Below, piece after piece: positions 1 through 20,632 of a stretch of DNA of 64,000 nucleotides. A program made the position numbers and the translations under genes. Positions within the stretch are counted from its first letter, which is position 1; each line of letters opens with the position of its first letter. Source of the DNA: Hydra vulgaris (lineage: Eukaryota; Cnidaria; Hydrozoa; Anthoathecata; Hydridae); contig NC_088924.1 in NCBI RefSeq assembly GCF_038396675.1, positions 40,302,501 through 40,366,500 of the forward strand. The letters run 5' to 3'. The notes beneath the pieces were generated by a model. That model had not been told where the DNA came from. It was given only the letters and a program-made list of their open reading frames with translations, and ran no database searches.

Positions 1-1040
1 TTTGTATTTTTTTTTGTATTTTTTATCTTTTGCTTTTATTTTGTATTTTTTTATGATTTTTAAAAAATAAAAATATAAAGCAATGTTGCATTGTTTTTAT
101 TTATCATTACTAACAATTTGTATTTATCATTAAACCTCCAAATTTTCAAAACAAAGTATGAAATATAATATATTTTAATTTATCATTGTCAATAGAGGTT
201 ATTTTTGTCTGAAATGTGTTTTGAATAAATTTTAAAATTTAAAGTAGAACATATTTGTGCTGTATCAAACTGAATCTGCAGAAGATAAATATAATATAAA
301 TATACTTAACATTATTATTTTAATTTTTTTTAAATGTTATGTATCTTCCTCAGCAACCACAGATACCTGATTCAATTCCACATTTCTGACAACTTCCGAT
401 ATTTACAGGTACAATTCATCATTGCATTTTAGATAATTACATTGATTATTTACAAAACAGAGCTATATAAGACAGTGAACTATTTATGCTAGAAACGATG
501 TTTTGTTAATGTTCTTGTTAAAAGTTAGTAAAGCTGATGTTAAAGGTATTGTAAATACATGAATATTTTGGATTTGTATCCAACGACGGTGAGCAACTAG
601 AATTGAAAGTTTGAGCAGATATAGTTATGAAGATAGACTAAAAAGTTGTGTTTACTATTTTTGTAAAACTGAAGAATGGATGATCAAATACAAATGTTTA
701 AGTATTTTAAAGAGTATGGTTTTTTAAACTTTCATAAACTTTGCATTTTCATTAAATGCAAAATTGTAAAGCTTTTTTGTTATGTAATTTAAAACTTATT
801 ATAGAATATATAGATTATAAAAATGTTAGACTGAAAGCAAACTCATAACTTGTTACAATGTCTTGACATTTATAGGGTCATTAACATCATAACTTTTTAA
901 AAATAGAGTTTTAAGCAACTGAATCAATCTTTAACAAGTAGAACCCAGTCTACCCAGTTATCTTCTTATAGTTGCAAACTACTGTAAAAAATAAAAGTAT
1001 TTTTTAATTTAAATACTCTTGACTTTACAGCACTGTTCTA

Positions 1041-1097
<57 letters not shown>

Positions 1098-1203
1098 ATC
1101 TTTGTTTTAAGTTCCCTTCATCGCAGCTAATGAGCCTCACCTAATTCGATTATCTTAAATATAGGGTAGTATTTTTAAATTTAGGCTACTGTTTTTAACA
1201 TAG
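1..1203. other. Intron of IGHMBP2 (no exon found)
   Basis: AT-rich sequence before the first recognisable IGHMBP2 exon. The helicase motif region that should precede the first visible exon is not encoded here in any frame I could read, so this is probably intron, with the 5' exons lying before the window. The only structured item is a trinucleotide array at 1041-1098. Confidence 0.55.
1041..1098. repeat. (TCA)n trinucleotide microsatellite
   Basis: About 19 uninterrupted copies of ATC/TCA, ending roughly 105 bases before an IGHMBP2 exon. It would lie in the intron. Confidence 0.95.
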
Positions 1204-13067
<11,864 letters not shown>

Positions 13068-13823
13068 TAGAGTTTTTTGTAATTTTCTAATTTTTTGTCA
13101 TGTTTTATTTTAAATATATGTGTATTTTTATATATATATATATATATAAATTTTTTAAACCTTGATTTTTAGTTATTTAAATATATTTCAAGACTCTTTG
13201 TACTTTGAAACTGTTTAACCTCTTGTTTTGTTTTAACAAGAATTAAAAGAAATTAAAAAGAAATTTAAGAAAATATATTAAATACTTGTACAGATATTTG
13301 CAAGATTTGTACGATTGGTTAAAGATGTCATATTGAGTTCAGGATTCATAATTAATATTTTCATTATAAAAGTCTTTTTTCCATTATATTAAATTACCTT
13401 ACTTATTTAACAAAGCTCACCTGGAAACTTGTTTGGAAGCTCACCTGTAAGTGTATCATAATTTTCACTTGTAAGGTAAATAAGGTCTATAAATAATTTA
13501 TAAATAGTTTATAATAAGGATTGTATTAACCTAATTTTTATTTATTATTATTTGTATTTTAATTTTTTAATTAAATAAATTTTTAAGTTTCTGAAGCTCT
13601 TTAAAATTAGAATGATAAAATAATTTATTTTATCATACTGCCTTTAAAGAGTTTCAATGCTTATTTTTTTATTTTATTTTATTATTGAGCATTTACATAA
13701 TTTTAATGTTACTTTTTTCAAAATGTTAATCTAATTAATAAAATTCCTCCTGCTACTGTCAGCTATACAAAGTCTTGCATATGCATTACATATTACATTT
13801 TCTTAATCTAGATACTAAATCTC

Positions 13824-13827
<4 letters not shown>
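13068..13827. other. Intergenic / 3' UTR of IGHMBP2
   Basis: AT-rich; a short TA run lies at 13131-13148. No convincing polyadenylation site or coding sequence was seen. Confidence 0.5.
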
Positions 13828-13897
<70 letters not shown>

Positions 13898-14080
13898 ACT
13901 CTCGGAATTAGGAAAAATGAGGTCAACAATAATTTGTCGACCAAAATCTTTTAGAGGTCAGCAAAAAAAATTTGATACAAAGGTCTTACCATAAAACATA
14001 GAAACGAGGTCGGCAATTTTTTGCCAACCTCAAACACTTTAAGGTCGGCATTGCCGAATGCATACCCTAATTCCGAGGGT

Positions 14081-14153
<73 letters not shown>
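13828..14153. mobile_element. 188-bp hAT-like MITE within a (TA)n tract
   Basis: The element spans 13896-14082, with inverted termini CAACTCTCGGAATTAGG and CAACCCTCGGAATTAGG, flanked on both sides by (TA)n (13828-13895, 14083-14153). The register of the flanks fits an even-length target duplication (8 bp works, 5 bp does not). Internally GAGGTCGGCAA/TTGCC motifs form further inverted repeats. No coding capacity. Confidence 0.85.
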
Positions 14154-14157
<4 letters not shown>

Positions 14158-14513
14158 GTTTACATTTTTGATAGATTAGCATAATCAAAATAAGGTAACT
14201 ATGGAAACCTTACCTTTTGTCATTTAAGGCTTTAAAATGTTTTGTTTACTTTTTGATTGTTCATATATTTTCTATGTTATTGACTTGGGTTAATTAATCC
14301 GCACATCAGGATCTACTTGGTTTTGTGTTTCAATTTTTATTATTATTGTGGTATGGTAAGTTGCTTTTTATGGTTGCAACATTTTATTATTTTAGAAAAA
14401 GAAAAAAAACAAAGAATAATAAAAAAAACAATTGCTACCCAAGCTTTTAGTTTGATAGTGGCACTTCCTTGTATGTATATATTACAAATAATTTGTACCT
14501 AAGGATGCAATTT

Positions 14514-14760
14514 CGGAATATATTTTTGCACTTTAATTTTTAAAATGTGAATTTTTAACTGCCCTATAACTTTACTAGTTGGCATATTGGACACCAGAGT
14601 AGGCAAAATTTGATTTATTGTTGGCAATCGGCAAATGTCAGCTAAGGAGAACTTTTTTTTAAATATAGATCTTAGTCGGCAAAAACGTTTTTTTTTTTAA
14701 TTTCCTTGGTAAAAAACAGATATGCCCCTCTTTAAAATCTATTTGGGACAGCCCTGCTCC
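14514..14760. repeat. Possible truncated hAT-type MITE end
   Basis: The right edge reads, on the minus strand, CAGGGCTGTCCCAAATAGAT (ends 14756), like a hAT terminus. The GTCGGCAAA motifs inside recur at 5200-5310. I cannot find the matching left end. Confidence 0.35.
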
Positions 14761-14852
14761 CAGCCAAACCCTTAATAGCAAGATGGTCTATGTATGTACT
14801 GAAGTAATGTCATCAGTGTGCATTTAATGCTGCACATTTATATATGAGTGTG

Positions 14853-14868
14853 TATATATATATATACA

Positions 14869-14957
<89 letters not shown>

Positions 14958-14971
14958 GTATATATATATTA

Positions 14972-15027
<56 letters not shown>
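14853..15027. repeat. (TA)n microsatellite
   Basis: About 175 bases of TA with a few interruptions, ending at the terminus of the Tc1-like element. Confidence 0.95.
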
Positions 15028-15028
<1 letters not shown>

Positions 15029-16254
15029 CTGTATTGTGAAAATTAATTGCCTAAAACATTTTTTATAGTATAATTGTTAATACACACACTCACCATATTT
15101 TGTTAATACACACACTCACAATATTTTGAATGTGTGCATTAAAAAAATTAACTGCATAAAAGTTAATTGCATAAAAATCGACGATTTGTTAGGTTTTCTT
15201 ACTCTAAAATGAAAATAACCCATTTGTGTATTCTCTTAGTTCTGCTATTACATTCTACACAAAATTTGGCATGTATCTACTAATTTCTCAAAAATGTTCA
15301 GAGTTTCTTGTTATTGAAACCAAATTTGAAGGGTGATGGTAAGTTTAGTTTTAGTTGTGCAGCCATCTTTATGTTATAATTGGATTAAGATCTGGGAAGT
15401 TGTCAGGCTATTCAAGTGTTCTAATGTTACTTTCTACCACAAAATTCTTGACTTTTTTTGTGACCATACCCTGCTATAATATTTTGTTTCCATTTGGAAA
15501 CATTTTTACCATCTCTGAGACTTGTTGTGTTATTAGATCCTCAATGTAAGTGTCAGAGTTTATCATGCTAGTGTATGCTGGGTAAAATTCCTGGGTCAAC
15601 AGAGAAACCTCAAAACAGCTTCTTTTCATGTTGGTTCAATGTATACGGAATGAAAAGACTCAGCAGAACAACAAACCACTGGCCTTGCACTTCAAAATGT
15701 GACTTATCCAAAAATAAATATTGCAATCAATAAATAAAAAAGTTAACATTTGTAAAGTGTCTTCAATTTAATTTTCAAGTATAGTACAATTATATAAATA
15801 TAACTAACTGTCTAATTAAAAACTGTATATTTATATTATCTTTCTCCATTGTTCTTTAGTCCACTTTTTGTGTTCCATTGCCCACAAGAAACGCTTTTTT
15901 TACATGACATTTGAAAGTAATTGGTTTTTATAAGATTTCAAGACAAAGAGAAATGGACATTGTCTGTAGCCATATCACTCATCAGTTGGCCACTTGTCTT
16001 CTTGGCATTTTTAACATTTTCCTTTATTACATCAATCATTTCTCTCTGAGATCTTGCATTTTTAACCATTTTGTTGTCTTAATAGTGATCAGCTGCTGGT
16101 TGCAATGTATGCAATGCATTGCAACTAGCAGCTTATCACTATTAAGACAAAGTTTTTTGTATTTATCCTTCTAATTATAGTTTAGTCATAAAAAACATGT
16201 TATATAACAACAAATAGAAGAAAAATATTTTATGGAAATAATTTTCACAATACT

Positions 16255-16256
<2 letters not shown>
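15027..16256 (-). mobile_element. Tc1-like transposon relic
   Basis: The termini are inverted: TACTGTATTGTGAAAATTAA on the left and, on the minus strand, TACAGTATTGTGAAAATTAT on the right, both next to TA-rich microsatellites. The minus strand encodes pieces of transposase: VKKAFLVGNG... near 15880, then VESNIRTLE-PDNFPDLNPI near 15430-15370, where the Trp before PDNFPDLNPI is a stop codon. The PDLNPI string is the Tc1 hallmark near the last catalytic acid. At 1.23 kb it is near full length but broken throughout. Confidence 0.82.
16076..16148. repeat. 73-bp palindrome inside the Tc1-like relic
   Basis: GTCTTAATAGTGATcAGCTG is mirrored by CAGCTTATCACTATTAAGAC, with the centre at TATG near 16111. 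It may be a fold-back duplication in the dead element. Confidence 0.8.
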
Positions 16257-16299
<43 letters not shown>

Positions 16300-16328
16300 A
16301 TGTATAATGAAAATATATTATATATATT

Positions 16329-16394
<66 letters not shown>
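16257..16394. repeat. (CA)n and (TA)n microsatellites
   Basis: (CA)n at 16257-16292 and (TA)n at about 16334-16394. The latter is the insertion site of the hAT element. Confidence 0.95.
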
Positions 16395-16397
<3 letters not shown>

Positions 16398-16811
16398 GGC
16401 TCGAATTAAGCGTATCGCGATTACTTTTTGCACCTTCGCGATTAGTTTTTTCTTAAAATTTGTTTTTTTGCGATCTTTCTTTTTTTCGTGATTATTCTTT
16501 TTTTATTTTAGAAGATTGATACTCTATTTGCAAATATTTAGTGTTCTTTTACAGTATAAAACTGCAGTGACTTCTGTAACGATAATTTTTTTTTTAAAGC
16601 GGAGCATAAAATAAAAAAAATAAAAATTAAAGATTTAGAAAATCAATTATCAAAAATGTTCAAATGCAAGAAAAAGATGGATTGTTTAAGGAAGAAAAAA
16701 TTTATAAAAAACAAACGGTTAAATACCTATTCGAATCAAGAGTACAAGCTAATTATTGCAAATATTACCATATGTATGGAAGGCCGTTTTCAATCTCTCT
16801 AAAAATCACCA

Positions 16812-17438
16812 TTGTTTATACATTTGGTAGCTTTGCTTGATGTTTATAACTGGCCGTTAAATGTGAATGATGGAACTTTTGGCGATAAAGCTATCGGTGA
16901 AGTTGTTGAACATTTTTCTGAATTTTTAATTGGTGTAGGATTTGATTTGAATAATATACTTCATGAGTGGATCATTTTAAAAGCATACATGTTTCCCATC
17001 ATAAGTAACAATCAAAATGAGTATTATTTGAAAATTTGGGAAATTGTTTTTTCCAAATCAAATTTGGTCAAAGAATGCCAAAATATTCTTGATATTTTTG
17101 AACTATTTTTTATTTGTCCTTTTACAAATGCGAAAGTAGAACGAATGTTTTCATGTATGAATCGCATAAAAAATGATTGGAGAAGTTGTCTTAGACGAGA
17201 TCTCTTAGAATCTCTACTTCGGATAAGTGAAGAAGGTCATGAGATTGACAAATTTGACCCTGATACTGCTATGGACGAATGGTATATTGATAAAGTTAGA
17301 CGATTGTTAGCAAATTTTGATTGTTATCTGGAAAAAAGAAAAAGAAAGTCAGGAAAAACAGACATTGATCTAGCGACAGTTACAATATCAGATTTGGAAG
17401 AAAGTGAAAGCGAGGAAGAAAATTGTGACAACTTTTAA
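16812..17438 (+). CDS. hAT transposase C-terminal part
   Basis: An open frame of 208 codons with no stop; the first codon is TTG, so the true start lies elsewhere or the frame is truncated. The C-terminal dimerisation (hATC) region is clear: FELFFICPFTNAKVERMFS followed by NRIKNDWRS and LLRISEEG, then an acidic tail. The AKVERMFS stretch corresponds to the family signature around the last catalytic Glu. Upstream Asp residues cannot be assigned confidently. Intactness suggests recent activity of the family or movement in trans. Related domesticated proteins exist in vertebrates (ZNF862 type), but the terminal repeats here argue for a transposon. Confidence 0.82.
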   Translation: MFIHLVALLDVYNWPLNVNDGTFGDKAIGEVVEHFSEFLIGVGFDLNNILHEWIILKAYMFPIISNNQNEYYLKIWEIVFSKSNLVKECQNILDIFELFFICPFTNAKVERMFSCMNRIKNDWRSCLRRDLLESLLRISEEGHEIDKFDPDTAMDEWYIDKVRRLLANFDCYLEKRKRKSGKTDIDLATVTISDLEESESEEENCDNF

Positions 17439-18300
17439 TTTTATTTTAGCACATTGTAACCCCTTAAAATTAAAATATTAAATAATAACTTGTAATGGCG
17501 TATGATTTTTTGCTTAGTAAAAATAATTTTTTGTTACTAAAAATCCTGAAAAATTCTAAGCATTAAACTAGTAAAATGATTACAAAACGATCAAAATATT
17601 TACGATTACGATCTAATACTTTTTCTATTAGCAATCAAAAAAAGTATTAGATTGTAAAAGATTCTATTATTTAGACACATTTTTTTCTTTCGCTTTAATT
17701 TTATTGAATGAAAAAAGTGAACCATAACTTTTATTAAAAAATACATTGAATGAAAAAGCAAGAGATAGAAATATCATGGGAATTTGATAAGGTTAATTAG
17801 ATAAGAAAACTTACTTAATAAGAATTTAATTATCATTCTTGTTTGTGATTGTGCGAGTTTTGTGAAAATGTTAAGTTTTAACATTTTATCACGATAATGT
17901 TTTCGTCATTTTCAATAGTTTTTTATAACTGTTTCAAATTTATAGATTGTTTTGTTAGAGTTTTAAATAATTTTTTTTACTGTTAAAAATTTATAGAAAA
18001 TTAAATATTCTAGTTGTTTTAAACAGTTTAAAATATGTAAATAAAATAGAAAATGAAATAGTTAAAAGAAGATTATATCAAGTTCATTGATTTTACAAAA
18101 ATACAGCCGTTAGATTTAATGCAATATAATAATAGTAATAATGTAAATTATAACTAAAGCTACTTTACAACCGCTGAACGTAAATGTTATGACATCTTAT
18201 GCAAAAATGAGACTTATTATATATGTTATTATAAATAAGTTAAAATAAATAATGCCCCCTCCCTTCCGGCGGGAGTGGAGGAGGGGTTATGAGCAACAAA
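17439..18300. other. Non-coding 3' part of the hAT element
   Basis: AT-rich; includes a GC-rich patch at 18254-18286 (CCCCCTCCCTTCCGGCGGGA) near the right terminus. No other gene seen. Confidence 0.6.
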
Positions 18301-18363
18301 AAAATCGCGATTAGATTTTTTTACGTTAATTCGAGCCCTGATATATATGTAAACTTAAAATGA

Positions 18364-18432
<69 letters not shown>
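18364..18432. repeat. (TG)n microsatellite
   Basis: About 27 TG units preceded by a short TA run. Confidence 0.95.
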
Positions 18433-18437
<5 letters not shown>

Positions 18438-18699
18438 GTTCACCTCCCCTATGCTAATTTAATTAAGGAATCCTCTTTTATGTCAGTTCCATTGAGTGTT
18501 TTCATGGATGTTTGAGCTTTGTACCTGATTTTTTACAAAATCAGCACACTACCTCTTATATCTTTATCTTTTATAGTATTAAAAGTATCTTATATCTTTT
18601 GATGAATGTGCTAATACCTAATGCTACTTATTTTGCTAGTATTTTTTACCTCAAACATTTTTTTACTATAAAAGTTTTGTTTATGTTAGTGATTTAGTG

Positions 18700-18720
18700 T
18701 TTTTTTATTTATGTTTAGCG
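18700..18720 (+). promoter_or_regulatory. Possible trans-splice acceptor before HAUS7
   Basis: TTTTTTATTTATGTTTAG followed by CG and then TTATG. A pyrimidine-rich AG acceptor lying four bases before the ATG at 18723, with no upstream exon that I can find, would suit spliced-leader addition as known in Hydra. It could equally be a cis acceptor for a non-coding first exon. Confidence 0.35.
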
Positions 18721-19748
18721 TTATGTCGAAGTTTTGTAGGATAATAAATAGTATCTACAAGCGCCTTAATGAGTTGAGTTGTCCGTTTCTTGAAAATATC
18801 AATGAGCATTCTTTACCTACACTTTTATTTGATTCGAATAACTTGAGATTTGAACTGCTTAAGTGGGTTGTGTGCACTTTTGATCCTGTATTTGAGGAGT
18901 TTTTAGAAGCTTCTAATTATCATACTGAACTTTTTCAACAGAAATTAATAACAGCTCTCAGTATTTTATTGCATAGTAGTACAAACTATGCTGAATTGTT
19001 ATCTGGTAAAGCTTCACAAAAAAATCAATTAAAGTTTTGGGATGACTTAATTGACATTCTTTATACGTCGCATTTTGGTTATTCTTATAGTAATAGTTTA
19101 AGTAATAAAGATTTATCCTCTAAGTGTTGTCAATCTTTTGAGTTAACAGAAACATTTTTGCACACATGTAAATTTATTGACACCCTTATACATGAACATA
19201 AGCCGAAAGAATTGTTTTCAAATGATGTGCACTTATTTAATATAGAAATTGAATCCCAGTGTAAAAAACAACCGGTTCCAAGTTTAACTATGCTCATTGA
19301 AGCTACTGAAAAAATGAAAGAAGATCTTGTTACAAAAACAAATGAGCTAGAATCTCTTGTAAAAAGTCTAAATTTTAAAGAACTTGAGAACCACAATGTG
19401 GAAAATTATTGTTTTAAATTTGACTTGTCTTTAAAAAAATTGTTGCAAATGGTAAATCTGTTTATCTATAGTTTTGAATCAGACCTAGAAATATGGTGCA
19501 ACCAGCCAAAATTAGAATTGTCAAATATTGGACCGAGCATAAAGTCTTTGACTGGTTTAATGAGACATTACTGCTCTATTAATGATAATCTTTCAATTCT
19601 GAAAAAGAACTCTAGTCATTTTGTTGACATTTTGAAAGAGAGGCGAAAATGGAATGATGAAAATCTTTTAAAACCATCTAGTCTTACTCAATTAAGAGAA
19701 GAAATTAACATTTTAAAACAATCAATATCAAGGAAGTATTCAAAATAA
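18711..19748 (+). CDS. HAUS7: HAUS augmin-like complex subunit 7
   Basis: One uninterrupted frame of 345 codons, about the length of the human subunit (roughly 370). HAUS7 is part of the eight-subunit augmin complex that recruits gamma-tubulin to existing spindle microtubules. Matching blocks: RLNELSCPFLENIN near residues 18-31, RFELLKWV near 46-53, YAELLSGKASQKNQLKFWDD near 92-111, and FIYSFESDLEIWCN...IGPSIKSL near 250-280, all in the order seen in vertebrate HAUS7. The C-terminal third is predicted helical with a short coiled coil. There are two in-frame ATGs, 18711 and 18723; I favour 18723 because an acceptor-like AG ends at 18718. No intron was seen, unlike the other host genes in the window. 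Similarity is modest, as usual for augmin subunits, but the ordered blocks make it convincing. Confidence 0.88.
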   Translation: MFSVMSKFCRIINSIYKRLNELSCPFLENINEHSLPTLLFDSNNLRFELLKWVVCTFDPVFEEFLEASNYHTELFQQKLITALSILLHSSTNYAELLSGKASQKNQLKFWDDLIDILYTSHFGYSYSNSLSNKDLSSKCCQSFELTETFLHTCKFIDTLIHEHKPKELFSNDVHLFNIEIESQCKKQPVPSLTMLIEATEKMKEDLVTKTNELESLVKSLNFKELENHNVENYCFKFDLSLKKLLQMVNLFIYSFESDLEIWCNQPKLELSNIGPSIKSLTGLMRHYCSINDNLSILKKNSSHFVDILKERRKWNDENLLKPSSLTQLREEINILKQSISRKYSK

Positions 19749-20262
19749 ATTTTTTAAAGCAATTAATGTTCGGTTATAAATAATTAATTTTTAAATATTT
19801 TAATTTTAAATAAATTCAAAATTGAAGTTAACTTTTAAATGCGTATTATTTTATTATGCCTATATTTGTTTTTTCTTTCTCTAATTTAAACTGTTTTCAA
19901 TTTGCTTATTTTCTTATACCTCATTCACACCAAACAATAAATTGCGCCTTAATCGTGTCTTATTAAAACAACATCGCAAAGTCGTATTATTTAAATAGCT
20001 TTTGCGCTTCCTGCCTGGAATTGAAACCAGTTCTATATTTACTGTGAATGAAAAATATAAAATGAGTTTAAAATGTTGCTGTTAAAACTTGTTTTTTTGT
20101 CAGGTGTGAATGGGGTATTAGCTAATATGCACCAACCAATATTTTATCTATGCATAAAGAACATTTATTACAACAACAAAAAAAGAAAACAAAAAAAAAC
20201 AAAAAATTTTTTTTTTTCTAGTTGTAATAAACTGTTTCTTTATTATTCTTTTTTTTTTTTAT

Positions 20263-20328
<66 letters not shown>

Positions 20329-20617
20329 TTTTGCTTTTATCAATATTTATCATATGGAGTTTCAAATACTTTATCCAAAATTTATCATCTTTTTATTTTT
20401 ATATTTATTAACTGTTTATTATAAATAATATTAAAATTATATCACATACTTTTTTTTAAGTTCTTGATTTTAAAATTTAATTTTCGAAGAATATTTTATT
20501 CTTTTTAAAAAAAAATTTATTTTACTATTTTTTTTATTTTTAACTTTTTAATTTTTAAATCAACTTGTTTTAAATTAACTTATTAATGAAAAAACTCTTA
20601 CACAGCAACAAAAAACA
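19749..20617. other. HAUS7-YOD1 intergenic spacer
   Basis: About 870 bases of AT-rich DNA with AATAAA at 19744-19749 overlapping the HAUS7 end and a (TA)n tract at 20265-20325. The close tandem arrangement would allow a short promoter or a shared precursor processed by trans-splicing; this is speculative. Confidence 0.6.
20265..20325. repeat. (TA)n microsatellite
   Basis: About 30 TA units between HAUS7 and YOD1. Confidence 0.95.
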
Positions 20618-20632
20618 ATGACAAAAAAAATG
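20618..20632 (+). CDS. YOD1: YOD1 exon 1 (five codons)
   Basis: ATGACAAAAAAAATG followed by GTAAGAA, an almost ideal donor. A TTACACAG acceptor-like sequence ends 14 bases before the ATG, so the transcript might begin with a spliced leader. Inferred from splice signals and phase only. Confidence 0.6.

Larger units (their letters stand above)
16395..18340 (+). mobile_element. hAT transposon (ZNF862-like), 5-bp TSD
   Basis: Inverted termini CAGGGCTCGAATTAA at 16395 and TTAATTCGAGCCCTG ending 18340. Subterminal TCGCGATTA motifs occur on both sides. Flanking (TA)n is ATATA before and ATATA after, which fits a 5-bp but not an 8-bp target duplication because of register. The element has an uninterrupted C-terminal transposase frame at 16812-17438 and no visible N-terminal zinc finger, so it is probably an internally deleted derivative of about 1.95 kb. 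Confidence 0.88.

Noticed and set aside
351-408. Possible IGHMBP2 exon between CTCAG and CAG-GTACAA
   Set aside because: The open phase reads NHRYLIQFHISDNFRYLQ, which has no likeness to the helicase segment expected here.
19130-19396. 88-residue minus-strand frame opposite HAUS7
   Set aside because: Shadow of the HAUS7 coding sequence.
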